Shown here: piece by piece, positions 8,289-16,822 of the stretch
How positions within the stretch are numbered: the first letter of the stretch is position 1
Layout: each line of letters opens with the position of its first letter
Origin: Paraburkholderia phenazinium
GTDB lineage: Bacteria; Pseudomonadota; Gammaproteobacteria; Burkholderiales; Burkholderiaceae
DNA length: 64,000 bases
Direction: 5' to 3'
Assembly: GCF_900142845.1 (NCBI RefSeq)
Contig: NZ_FSRU01000001.1
Coordinates: 2,604,001 to 2,668,000, forward strand
Notes under the pieces: generated by a model
Database searches by the model: none
The model's input: only the letters and a program-made list of their open reading frames with translations
What the model was told of the DNA's origin: nothing
Translations under genes and position numbers: made by a program

Positions 8289-9149
8289 TCAGGGCGTGAC
8301 GTCCGTCTTGAACCACTTCACGGAGAGCTTCTTCACCGTGCCGTCTGCAAGCGCCGCGGCAATCGCGGTGTCGAACTTCGCCCTCAGGTCGGCGTCCTGC
8401 TGGCGGAACGCGAGGCCTTCACCCGGACCCCAGATCGGGCCACCGATCTTCGGTCCGGCCATCACGATCGAAGCGGTCTCTTTCTTGTCCGTGTTGGCGG
8501 CGTAGTAGGTCACGTCGTCGAAGGAAGCGTCGATACGGCCGTTCGCCAGATCGAGGTCACGCTCCGGCGAGGTCTTGTAGACGCGGATCGTGGCGACGTC
8601 CTTGAAGCCGTCGTTGATGAACTTGGTATAGACCGTGCCCGACTGGATACCGATGGTCTTGCCCTTCAACTCCTTACGCAACGAGTCGACGGTCGGTTGG
8701 TCGGTCTTCGGGTCGCCGGTCAGCTTGAGGACGGCGCTGGTCGGACCGGCCTTCGGCAGGATCTTGGTGTCGGTCACGGCGAAGGTGGCCGGCGTAGCCG
8801 CATAAGGACGCGAGAAGGCGATGATCTTTTCGCGCTCCGGCGTGATCGAAATGGCGTCCATCAGCACGTCGAACTTGCCGGCTTGCAGACCCGGGATCAT
8901 GCCGTCCCAATCCTGGGCGACGAGGTTGCACTGCAACTGGATGCGCGCACACAGGTTCGCCACCAGTTCCGGTTCGAAGCCGCCCAGCTTGCCGCCCGGC
9001 AGCGTCAGATTCCACGGTGCATAGCCGCCTTCCAGCGCGATGGTCACCGTTTTCCATTCTTTCGCCTGCACAGGGGCCGCGAGAATAGTCGCTGCGCCGA
9101 GGACGGCGCCAATCAATGCTTTAGCCAACGTAGTGCGCTTTACCTTCAC
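8289..9149 (-). CDS. Amino-acid ABC transporter substrate-binding protein (ArgT/HisJ type)
   Basis: The 286-residue periplasmic receptor has an N-terminal signal peptide (positively charged KVKRTTLAK, hydrophobic ALIGAVLGAATILAA, likely cut after VQA). The mature protein carries the SBP_bac_3 landmarks EGGYAPWNLT, GFEPELVANLC and WDGMIPGLQAGKFD. The start is GTG at 9149: AAAGGAG sits about 7 bases upstream and no ATG is available. It is first in the operon and so defines the promoter region from 9150 leftward. E-G-x-Y-x-P-W matches receptors for basic amino acids and opines; histidine-like ligands are possible. Confidence 0.9.
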   Translation of the reverse strand: MKVKRTTLAKALIGAVLGAATILAAPVQAKEWKTVTIALEGGYAPWNLTLPGGKLGGFEPELVANLCARIQLQCNLVAQDWDGMIPGLQAGKFDVLMDAISITPEREKIIAFSRPYAATPATFAVTDTKILPKAGPTSAVLKLTGDPKTDQPTVDSLRKELKGKTIGIQSGTVYTKFINDGFKDVATIRVYKTSPERDLDLANGRIDASFDDVTYYAANTDKKETASIVMAGPKIGGPIWGPGEGLAFRQQDADLRAKFDTAIAAALADGTVKKLSVKWFKTDVTP

Positions 9150-9523
9150 GTCGAAACTCCTTTGATTGAGGGAACACCATCCAGCTAGTCGAGCGACTGA
9201 TTCACTCGCCTAAATTGACTAGACAAGTCTGCATGAGTAAAAAAATCGTCGCAAGCACAATTGTGAGATTTCACCGAAATCCTCGGGTAAGCCCTATAAA
9301 TAAAGGCCCATGGCGCGATTTCGAGGCGAAAGGAGATTGAAAAATACTGTGCCACGCACGCTGCTTTGGTGCATTTTGTCTAGACAGGTTCACTCAACGA
9401 CGCACGATGCATCGCCCTGGTGCAAGGGTGCACAGGGGTGGATCGAGACGCCCGGCCTGGGTCTGGGGACGTGAGGATTGAGAACTTTAAGACGTTCGAG
9501 AGATGACGCCCGCCACCCGCCCG
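9150..9523. promoter_or_regulatory. Regulatory region with paired TGTCTAGACA-type operators
   Basis: The 374-base gap lies upstream of the minus-strand amino-acid transport operon and downstream of the convergently placed methyltransferase gene. It holds no gene. Two near-identical inverted repeats occur 150 bases apart: TTGACTAGACAA (9215-9226) and TTGTCTAGACAG (9376-9387), the second with a perfect 10-bp palindrome core. Short T-G-T-N-x-A-C-A palindromes are what HutC-subfamily GntR repressors bind, so these are likely sites for one of the two GntR proteins. A clear sigma-70 promoter could not be fixed. Confidence 0.6.
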
Positions 9524-10201
9524 CTACCAGATATACGGCACGAACCGATAGCGCACGCGAGCGGCATACGCGGCATAGCCTTCGAGTTGCTCGGCGAGCA
9601 TGCGCTCCTCCCGCACCGCGCGATAGCCGATGCCGGCCACCAGCAACGGCACACAGGCGAGCCCCCACCAGGAACCCAGCAGCAACGGCGTGCCGACGAG
9701 AAACGGCAGTGCGGACGCGTACATGGGATGCCTGACGTAGGCGTACGGTCCTGTGTCGCTGACCGTGTGGCCGCGTTCGGACTGGATCTTGACGACCGGC
9801 GCCGCGAAGCTATTGGCGCGGAACACCGAGCGGCACGCGTAGATGCACACGAACATGCCGAGCGCGCCGAGCCCATTCAGCCAGCCCGGCATGGACGACC
9901 AATGAAAGCGGCCGGCGTCGAGTCCCATCAGGATCAACCAGCCAATCCAGACGACGCCCACATAAGCCATGAAGATCTGGTCCCAGCGGCTCTGTTGCGG
10001 CTGCACGATGGGTTTCAGCCGTTCGGTGAGCAGCGCCGGATCATGCCGCGCGAGCCACAGGCCTAACCACAGGCCAAGCACCGCCCATTCGAGCAGAAAC
10101 CACCAGGCCGCGACCCAGTGCAGCGTGCCGGCGGCACCGAACAGCAGGGCCGCCATGAAGGCAAACCAGAGCGCCAATTGAAGCAGCAGGTTCTTGACCA
10201 T
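9524..10201 (-). CDS. Isoprenylcysteine carboxyl methyltransferase-like membrane protein
   Basis: The 225-residue protein has several hydrophobic helices and the RHPMYASALPFLVGTPLLLGSWW block (about residues 155-178). This block marks the ICMT/PEMT-like family of membrane methyltransferases, where R-H-P-x-Y and the later ERML (Glu-Arg) contribute to S-adenosylmethionine and phosphate contacts. In bacteria these proteins are mostly uncharacterised; lipid, quinone or small-molecule methylation is possible. Start ATG 10201 has CGGAG ten bases upstream. It stands alone, apart from the nearby acetyltransferase. Confidence 0.75.
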   Translation of the reverse strand: MVKNLLLQLALWFAFMAALLFGAAGTLHWVAAWWFLLEWAVLGLWLGLWLARHDPALLTERLKPIVQPQQSRWDQIFMAYVGVVWIGWLILMGLDAGRFHWSSMPGWLNGLGALGMFVCIYACRSVFRANSFAAPVVKIQSERGHTVSDTGPYAYVRHPMYASALPFLVGTPLLLGSWWGLACVPLLVAGIGYRAVREERMLAEQLEGYAAYAARVRYRFVPYIW

Positions 10202-10305
10202 CGCATCAGGCTCCGCAGTTTGGGTTCTTCATTGGCCCTTCTGATTGCCCCGGGGTTGCCCCTTCATTGGCCTTCATCGGTCTTCGTCGAGTCTTCGTGG
10301 CCGCG

Positions 10306-11130
10306 TCAGTGCGACTCCCGGATGCGCTCGAACAGACGCGGCACGTCGAACTCGCCGACCGGCAAGCCGAACCGTTCGCCGAGGCATGCCGCGAGGTCGG
10401 CGGCCGTTCCGATCACCTGTTCACTGACCACCTGGCCGTCAGCGGCGCGCTCCGTCAAACGGTCGTTGCGCAGCGCGAGGCGCCCATGCGGCAAGACCCG
10501 GCAGACAATCAGGTTGCTCACGAAGAGCGACGCCGGCCAGGTGGAGGTGTACCAGTTCGACACCTCATAGTCGATCCACTCGGCGCGCTGCTGCTCGAAG
10601 CGGTAGGCCTTCATCCAGCCGTCGCCCGACTGCACTTCCAGGTCGAGCGCGCCATGCGACGCATCCGCGAGGCGAAACGCCTCGAGCGGCGTGGCTTGCG
10701 GCATGCCCGCCTCGAGACGCAAGGGCGCGGTCAGCGTCGCGCTGCCGAACCCGACGTCTGCGAGCCAGGGCGTGTCGTCGATATCGACGCGCAGCAGCAT
10801 ATGGGTGCGAGCCGTGACGGCGTCCGCCTCACGCCCCCACAACACCCGCGCGATCAGAGGCGTCACGCGAAAGCCCAGTTGCATCAGCGCATGGGCGAAC
10901 ACCCGGTTCTGCTCGAAGCAATAACCGCCCCGCCGGCGCTCGAGCAGCTTGTTGACGACGGCCGGCAATTCCAGCGAGACCGTGCGGCCGCTCAGCGGGT
11001 CGAGATTTTCGAAGGGGATCGCGAGCGGATGCAGGCGGTGCAGTTCGCGCAGCACGGCGAGCGTCGCCGTGCGCGGACCCTCGTAGCCGATGCGGGAAAA
11101 ATACAGGTCGAGGTCGAGTGCATTTGACAT
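10306..11130 (-). CDS. nat: Arylamine N-acetyltransferase
   Basis: The 274-residue cytosolic enzyme of the NAT family moves an acetyl group from acetyl-CoA to arylamines or hydrazines. The cysteine-protease-like triad is visible: Cys71 in RRGGYCFEQN, His110 in RTHMLLRV and Asp125 in WLADVGFG, close to the canonical 69/107/122 spacing. PFENLDPL near residue 40 is a further family mark. Length is normal. It is a single gene; the 533-base region upstream leads to the iron cluster and shows no obvious shared regulation. Confidence 0.93.
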   Translation of the reverse strand: MSNALDLDLYFSRIGYEGPRTATLAVLRELHRLHPLAIPFENLDPLSGRTVSLELPAVVNKLLERRRGGYCFEQNRVFAHALMQLGFRVTPLIARVLWGREADAVTARTHMLLRVDIDDTPWLADVGFGSATLTAPLRLEAGMPQATPLEAFRLADASHGALDLEVQSGDGWMKAYRFEQQRAEWIDYEVSNWYTSTWPASLFVSNLIVCRVLPHGRLALRNDRLTERAADGQVVSEQVIGTAADLAACLGERFGLPVGEFDVPRLFERIRESH

Positions 11131-11663
11131 GAGTGTGGGTCCTGGGAACGACGGTAGCGACTATATCAAGCGCACCTGCGCCGGCGACCAACGAAAGCAA
11201 ACGAATGTGTCGATTCATGGACAGATCTCCTGACAACAAGCTTTCGTTGCATTCGGGCACTTCAACAGCGCATCCCGGCGCCGCTTCGATGCATCTGTCA
11301 CACGAGCTTTCGCGCGAAGGACCAGCGCGCCGTCCACCCTCCCGGACAAGCTCACCGCTCGCGCATCAGCACCGACAGGCGTCGCAAAACAGCCCTTCAA
11401 TTTCATACTATTTAATTACGCTTAAATTACTTTTAAATAACAAAAAGTCAAATAAAAGACAGAAAACGTAAAAATATCAATTACACCCCAGTAATATTGT
11501 TGCGAATCGTTCTCATTTGTATTGACGCACCTATTGGGCATGCGTACGATCTCGACATTGCTGCCTGAGGCGTCGCGAACCGCAGCAGCAATGCGCGGGA
11601 TGCCGGCTATCGTCACCCAAAGCAGATAGCCGGAACAGTCGATACAACACAATAAGGATTTCG
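11131..11663. promoter_or_regulatory. Intergenic region with Fur-box-like site before the iron cluster
   Basis: This non-coding stretch becomes strikingly AT-rich around 11400-11480 in an otherwise GC-rich genome. At 11501-11515 it contains TGCGAATCGTTCTCA, whose complement TGAGAACGATTCGCA resembles the 7-1-7 Fur box form TGATAAT-N-ATTATCA and is close to sites seen in beta- and gamma-proteobacteria. The first gene downstream begins at 11664 with AAGGA in front. Repression by Fur when iron is plentiful would fit the ferric transporter genes that follow. Short open frames in the region have no supporting features. Confidence 0.7.
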
Positions 11664-13190
11664 ATGAAGTTCGCCCAGTCCAAACGACGCGCGTCAGACG
11701 CGCGTCCATCCAGGAATGCTACACCGCGCGGTCGCGCCGCACGCAAGCCAGGTCTGCCCTCGATTCGCAGCGTGGCGCTTTACACAGCATTCGCCTGGGC
11801 CTCGCTGACGGCGGCCGCCGCGATGGCCGAGACCAATCCCGACGCCGCGCCGAACGACGCGCCCGAGGCCGACCTGAGCATTCAGGCGCAGCCCACCAGC
11901 CAATGGACCGGCGTGTGGAACCGCGGCAACCTGCTCGGCGACATCGGCGGCCTGCGTCCGTGGCTCGGCAAGTACGGCGTGACGTTCGGCCTGACCGAGA
12001 CCAGCGAATATCTTTACAACGCGCGCGGCGGCCTGAACACGGGCGGCACCTATGACGGCCTGACGACGGCCACGGTCCAGGTGGATACGAAGAAGGCATT
12101 CGGCCTGCCGGGCGGTCTCTTCAACGTCAGCGCGCTGAACATCCACGGCCAGAATCTGAGCGCCGACAATCTCGGCACGCTGAATACCGCGAGCGGGATC
12201 GAGGCGCAGGATACGACCCGTCTGTGGGAGCTGTGGTACCAGCAGTCCTTCCTGAACAACAAGATGGACGTCAAGGTCGGTCAGCAGAGTATCGATCAGG
12301 AGTTCATCGGCAGCCAGAGCGCCGGCCTGTTCGTCAATACGATGTTCGGCTGGCCCGCGCTGCCGTCGTACGACATGCCGTCGGGCGGCCCGGCCTACCC
12401 GCTCGCCGACCTCGGCGTGCGCGTGCGCGGCCAGATCACGCCGACCTTGACCGCCCTCGCAGGCGTGTTCGACGGCGACCCGCTCGGCAACAATCCGAAC
12501 AATATCAGCGGCACGAATTTCAACCTGCACACCAGCGCGCTGTATATCGGCGAACTGCAGTACGCGTTGAACCAGCCGGGCGACGGCGAGATGGTCGGCG
12601 CCGGCAACACCGGCCTGCCCGGCAGCTACAAGCTCGGCTTCTGGTACAACACCGGCAGCTTCGCCGACGAGTACTACGACAACACCGGCGTGTCGCTGGC
12701 GAACCCGAATTCGACGGGCGTCGCTGCGCAGCATCGCGGCGACTACAGTTTCTATGCCGTGGCAGACCAGATGGTGTGGCGTCCGGATCCGGACGAGCCG
12801 CGCAGCATCAACGTGTTCGCCCGGGTGATGGGCGCACCGGGCGACCGCAACCTCGTCGACTTCTCCGCCAACCTCGGCGTAGTGATGAAGGCGCCGTTCG
12901 CCGGACGCGACAACGACACCGTGGGCCTCGCACTGACCTACATCAAGGTCAGCAATAGCGTGGAGAACCTCGATCTCGACAATCGGGCCTTCCTGAACAG
13001 TCCGTACGGCGTGCGCACGCAGGAAACCACCCTGGAAGCGACCTATCAGTTTCAGGTCAATCCGTGGTGGCAGATCCAGGCCGACGCGCAATACACGTTC
13101 AATGCCGGCGCCGGACAGAACCCGAGCGACCCGACTCAGGCGCTGCGCAACACTCTTGTTGTCGGCGTGCGAACCAACATCACGTTCTGA
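11664..13190 (+). CDS. OprB-family carbohydrate-type outer-membrane porin
   Basis: The 508-residue precursor has a long basic leader followed by hydrophobic VALYTAFAWASLTAAAAMA (residues 35-53), a probable signal peptide cut near MAE. The mature part has the OprB landmarks GNLLGDIGGLRPWLGKYGV, GLTETSEYLYN and the repeated aromatic/Gly beta-strand pattern to a final strand ending NTLVVGVRTNITF with C-terminal Phe. OprB porins are usually 16-stranded channels for sugars. Its position behind a Fur-like box and ahead of iron genes suggests a role in passage of an iron-complex or iron-related substrate. That is inference; it could still be a sugar porin recruited to the operon. Confidence 0.85.
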   Translation: MKFAQSKRRASDARPSRNATPRGRAARKPGLPSIRSVALYTAFAWASLTAAAAMAETNPDAAPNDAPEADLSIQAQPTSQWTGVWNRGNLLGDIGGLRPWLGKYGVTFGLTETSEYLYNARGGLNTGGTYDGLTTATVQVDTKKAFGLPGGLFNVSALNIHGQNLSADNLGTLNTASGIEAQDTTRLWELWYQQSFLNNKMDVKVGQQSIDQEFIGSQSAGLFVNTMFGWPALPSYDMPSGGPAYPLADLGVRVRGQITPTLTALAGVFDGDPLGNNPNNISGTNFNLHTSALYIGELQYALNQPGDGEMVGAGNTGLPGSYKLGFWYNTGSFADEYYDNTGVSLANPNSTGVAAQHRGDYSFYAVADQMVWRPDPDEPRSINVFARVMGAPGDRNLVDFSANLGVVMKAPFAGRDNDTVGLALTYIKVSNSVENLDLDNRAFLNSPYGVRTQETTLEATYQFQVNPWWQIQADAQYTFNAGAGQNPSDPTQALRNTLVVGVRTNITF

Positions 13191-13268
13191 CCGCTTTCAT
13201 AACCTGGACACCATGCTTTCGATCATGACCGCATTCAACGCTTTGTGCGCAGGCACGGAGGCTCAATC

Positions 13269-14420
13269 ATGAATTACCCCAAGCGCAAGTCTTTGCCGCG
13301 CGCTACGCGGGCACTGATGGCAGCAGCGGCGGGCGCCGCCGCGCTGCTCGCGGCCGGCACCGCGTACGCCGATCCGCAAGGCTTCCTCGAGACGGTGCAC
13401 AAGCACACCACGCTCATCAATACGGTGCCCGACAACGGCGACCAGAACCCGTATGCGCTGGTCGTCGCACCGGTTTCAGCCGGCACCGTGAAGAAAGACG
13501 ACGTGCTCGTCGACAACTTCAACAACTCGACCAACCTGCAAGGCACCGGCTCCACGATCGTGGATTACCACCCGGATACCAAGCAGATGTCGGTGTTCGC
13601 CGTGATTCCGCGCGATCTGAAGGAATGCCCGGGCGGCGTCGGTCTGTCGACCGCCATGACCATGCTGAAGTCGGGCTGGGTGATCGTCGGCAGCACGCCG
13701 AGCAACGACGGCACCACCGGCACCAAGGGCGCCGGCTGCCTGATCGTGCTGGATCCGCAAGGCAAGGTGGTCTCGACCATCAACAGCCCGAACATCAACG
13801 ACCCGTGGGGCAACATGGCGGTCGTCGACAACGGCAATAGCGCCACGCTGTTCGTCAGCAACGCCGGCTTCGGCGTCGGTTCGGCGGCGGGCGATCCGCC
13901 GGTGTTCAAGCAAGCCACCGTGCTGCGCCTCGATCTCGACATTCCGGACGGCAAGCCGCCGGTCGTGAAGCAGGAAATGGTCGTGGGCAGCGGCTTTGGC
14001 GCGCAGGCCGACAAGGGCGTGTTCCTCGTCGGGCCGACCGGCCTCGCCCTGTCGCCGGATCAGAAACTCCTGTATGTTTCGGACGCAATCGGCAACCGCG
14101 TCAACGTGATCGAAGATCCGATGACGCGCGACACCAGCGCCGGTGTGGGCCGCCAGCTCACCGCCGACGGCCTGCTGCACCGGCCGCTGGCGATGGTCAC
14201 GGCGCCCAACGGCCATCTGCTGGTGACCAACGCGCTGAATGGCCAGGTCGTCGAGATCGACCCGGCGAGCGGCAAGCAGATCTACGCACGCTGGATCGAT
14301 ACCGACAAGGCGCAGTCGCCTCCGGGTAACGGCGACCTGTTCGGCATCGTCATGACGCCGGCGGGCGACGGTTTTTACTACGTGCAGGACGACGTGAACA
14401 CTTTGGTACTCGCGAAGTAA
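13269..14420 (+). CDS. Secreted beta-propeller protein of the iron cluster
   Basis: The 383-residue precursor starts at ATG 13269, chosen for the GGAGG just upstream. A signal peptide (RALMAAAAGAAALLAAGTAYA) is followed by repeated strands of the NHL/SMP-30-like propeller kind, such as GPTGLALSPDQKLLYVSDAIGNRVNVI, LAMVTAPNGHLLVTNALNGQVVEIDP and VVGS blocks. No enzyme motif is recognised. It is followed two bases after its stop by the DyP peroxidase gene, so the two are probably made together and both act in the periplasm. It might bind an iron chelate or a protein partner. Specific function unknown. Confidence 0.8.
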   Translation: MNYPKRKSLPRATRALMAAAAGAAALLAAGTAYADPQGFLETVHKHTTLINTVPDNGDQNPYALVVAPVSAGTVKKDDVLVDNFNNSTNLQGTGSTIVDYHPDTKQMSVFAVIPRDLKECPGGVGLSTAMTMLKSGWVIVGSTPSNDGTTGTKGAGCLIVLDPQGKVVSTINSPNINDPWGNMAVVDNGNSATLFVSNAGFGVGSAAGDPPVFKQATVLRLDLDIPDGKPPVVKQEMVVGSGFGAQADKGVFLVGPTGLALSPDQKLLYVSDAIGNRVNVIEDPMTRDTSAGVGRQLTADGLLHRPLAMVTAPNGHLLVTNALNGQVVEIDPASGKQIYARWIDTDKAQSPPGNGDLFGIVMTPAGDGFYYVQDDVNTLVLAK

Positions 14421-14422
14421 TC

Positions 14423-15718
14423 ATGGCAAACGATACACATCCCCCCAAGCGGCCTGCCCGGCGCGGCTTTCTGAAGGCGGGAGGGGCGGCGGTCGCAGCA
14501 GGCGCGAGCCTGTCCGCGACCAGCGTCGCCCACGCCGCACTCGGCAAGCCGCAAGCGCACACCGACGATCCCTACCTCGCCGTCGAACCGTTCTTCGGCG
14601 AGCATCAGGGCGGCATCGTCACGCCGCAGCAAGCGCATATCTACGTGGCCGCGCTCGATCTCACGACGACCAAGCGCGACGACGTGATCGCCCTGCTGCG
14701 CACCTGGACCGACGCCGCCGCGCGCATGACCCAGGGCCTGCCCGCAGGCGCGCTGCCCGGCGCCGACGGCAAAGCCGCGCCGGATTCCGGCGACGTGCTG
14801 GGCCTCGGCGCGGCCGGCCTGACGGTGACCTTCGGCTTCGGCCCAGGTCTGTTCACCTCGGACGGCAAGGACCGCTACGGCATCGCCAGCAAGCGCCCGG
14901 CGGCGCTCGTCGATCTGCCGCGCTTTAACGGCGACCAGTTGCTGCCGGAAAAAACCGGCGGCGACCTGTTCATCCAGGCGTGTGCGAACGACGCGCAAGT
15001 GGCTTTCCATGCGGTGCGCCAACTGGCGCGCCAGAGCTACGGCATTGCGACGATGCGCTGGGGCCAGGCCGGCTTCGTGTCGGGTCCGCGCGGGCAAACG
15101 CCGCGTAACCTGATGGGCTTCAAGGACGGCACCAACAACCCGTCGACGAAAAAGCCCGAGCTGATGAACCAGTTCGTCTGGGCGAACGGCGCGGACGCAC
15201 CGTGGATGCAGGGCGGCTCGTACGGCGTCGTGCGCCGCATCCGCATCACGCTCGAACACTGGGACATGACGGAAGAGGATTTCCAGGAACAGGTGTTCGG
15301 CCGTCACAAGTACAGCGGTGCGCCGATCGGCAAGAAGAACGAATTCGACCCGCTCGATCTCGACGCGCAGGACAAGGACGGCAATCCGGTGATTCCGGAA
15401 AACTCGCATGTCCGGCTGTCGAACCAGGCGACCAATAACGGCGCGCAGATTCTGCGCCGCTCGTATTCGTACAACGACAGCTCGAATTTCTACATCGAGC
15501 GCTGGCCGCCATGGCGCCAGGAAACCGAGTACGACACGGGGCTGATTTTCATTGCCTACCAGGGCGACCCGCGTACCGGCTTTATCCCCATCAACGAGAA
15601 GCTCTCGAAGTTCGACATGATGAACCAGTTCACGACGCACGTCGGCAGCGCGGTGTTTGCCTGCCCGCCGGGCGCCAAACCGGGTTCGTACATCGGCGCG
15701 GGGCTGTTCGAAACGTAA
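14423..15718 (+). CDS. efeB: Tat-exported DyP-type peroxidase, EfeB/deferrochelatase type
   Basis: The 431-residue heme peroxidase begins with a twin-arginine signal, ARRGFLKAG then AAVAAGASLSATSVAHA. The DyP catalytic motif GFKDG is at residues 232-236, with Asp235 as the acid-base residue. A heme-ligand candidate His is in ENSHVRLSNQATN, and a distal Arg lies in the ILRRSYSYN segment. Length matches EfeB. EfeB acts in the periplasm in ferrous-iron uptake (EfeUOB) and has been linked to releasing iron from heme. No EfeU or EfeO gene is present here; a ferric ABC transporter follows instead, so it may feed iron to FbpA. Confident on family, less so on role. Confidence 0.92.
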   Translation: MANDTHPPKRPARRGFLKAGGAAVAAGASLSATSVAHAALGKPQAHTDDPYLAVEPFFGEHQGGIVTPQQAHIYVAALDLTTTKRDDVIALLRTWTDAAARMTQGLPAGALPGADGKAAPDSGDVLGLGAAGLTVTFGFGPGLFTSDGKDRYGIASKRPAALVDLPRFNGDQLLPEKTGGDLFIQACANDAQVAFHAVRQLARQSYGIATMRWGQAGFVSGPRGQTPRNLMGFKDGTNNPSTKKPELMNQFVWANGADAPWMQGGSYGVVRRIRITLEHWDMTEEDFQEQVFGRHKYSGAPIGKKNEFDPLDLDAQDKDGNPVIPENSHVRLSNQATNNGAQILRRSYSYNDSSNFYIERWPPWRQETEYDTGLIFIAYQGDPRTGFIPINEKLSKFDMMNQFTTHVGSAVFACPPGAKPGSYIGAGLFET

Positions 15719-15790
15719 GGCGCGAACGCCGCCCACGCGGCTCGCCGCGCGTGAAACAGATCGATACCATCACAAAAGGAATTTTGAATC

Positions 15791-16822
15791 ATGACTCATT
15801 CCTGGCTTGGCAACCGTGTTCGCGCAATCAGCGGCGCGGCGGCCCTTCTGCTGGCGACGCTGGGTGCTGCACCGCTCGCCGCCCATGCTGCATCGATCAC
15901 GCTGTATAGCGCGCAGCACGAGCAGGTCGTCAACATGCTCGCGAAGGACTTCCAGAGCCAAACCGGCATTTCGGTGAAGATCCGCACCGGCGAAGGCCCG
16001 GCACTGGCCGCGCAGCTCGTCGCGGAAGGCGCCGCCTCCCCCGCCGACGTCTACTTCACGGAAAACTCGCCGGAACTGATGCTGCTCGAAGAAAAGGGTC
16101 TGCTCGGCAAGGTGGATGCCGCGACGCTGTCGGCCGTCCCGACGCGTTTCGATTCGCCGACCGGCGCATGGGTCGGCGTCACCGCACGTGAAAACGTGCT
16201 GGCCTACAACACGGCCAAGGTCAAGCCGGACCAGTTGCCGCAATCGCTGTTCGATCTGGCCAAGCCGCAATGGAAAGGCAAGGTCGGCATTGCGCCGAGC
16301 GACGGCGACTTCCTGCCGCTCGTGAGCGCCGTGATCGCCCTGAAGGGCGAAGCGCAAACGCTCGAGTGGCTGAAGGGCCTGAAGGCCAACTCGCAGATCT
16401 TCGACGACGACGAAGGCGTGGTGGCCGCAGTGAACCGCGGTGCAGTCGCAACCGGCATCATCAACAACTACTACTGGGCGCGTCTGAATGCCGAAATCGG
16501 CGACAAGGCCACCCGTAGCGCGCTCTATCACTTCAGCAACGGCGATGCCGGCGCACTCGTGAACGTGTCGGGCGCGGCGGTGCTGAAGTCGGCGCACAAC
16601 GAAGACGGCGCGCAGAAATTCCTCGCCTATCTGGTCAGCGAACGTGCCCAGACGCTGCTGGCGAAGAGCCACGTCGACTTCGAGTACCCGCTGCACAGCG
16701 GCGTCGCACCGGACCCGATCCTCAAGCCGTTCACCGAACTGAGCCCGCCGACGCTGACGGTGCAGCAACTCGGTGACGACAGCCAGGCCGGCAAACTCCT
16801 GCGCCAGGCCGGACTGCTGTAA
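15791..16822 (+). CDS. fbpA: Ferric iron ABC transporter substrate-binding protein
   Basis: The 343-residue periplasmic receptor has a signal peptide ending AAPLAAHA, then ASITLYSAQHEQVVNMLAKDFQSQTG, the standard opening of FbpA/FutA1-type iron-binding proteins. Later blocks include WVGVTARENVLAYN, LPQSLFDLAKPQWKGKVGIAPSDGDF and IINNYYWAR, where the paired tyrosines normally coordinate Fe3+. A short intergenic space of 72 bases separates it from efeB, and the permease gene begins directly at its stop. It should pick up free or released ferric iron in the periplasm. Confidence 0.92.
   Translation: MTHSWLGNRVRAISGAAALLLATLGAAPLAAHAASITLYSAQHEQVVNMLAKDFQSQTGISVKIRTGEGPALAAQLVAEGAASPADVYFTENSPELMLLEEKGLLGKVDAATLSAVPTRFDSPTGAWVGVTARENVLAYNTAKVKPDQLPQSLFDLAKPQWKGKVGIAPSDGDFLPLVSAVIALKGEAQTLEWLKGLKANSQIFDDDEGVVAAVNRGAVATGIINNYYWARLNAEIGDKATRSALYHFSNGDAGALVNVSGAAVLKSAHNEDGAQKFLAYLVSERAQTLLAKSHVDFEYPLHSGVAPDPILKPFTELSPPTLTVQQLGDDSQAGKLLRQAGLL

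Noticed and set aside
11215..11406. 63-codon minus-strand frame (MKLKGCFATPV)
   Set aside because: No motif, no ribosome site and no hydrophobic segment; probably chance.
11133..11471. Plus-strand frame between nat and the porin gene
   Set aside because: No ribosome site, low complexity ending in a Lys/Asn run from AT-rich DNA, and it overlaps the regulatory region.
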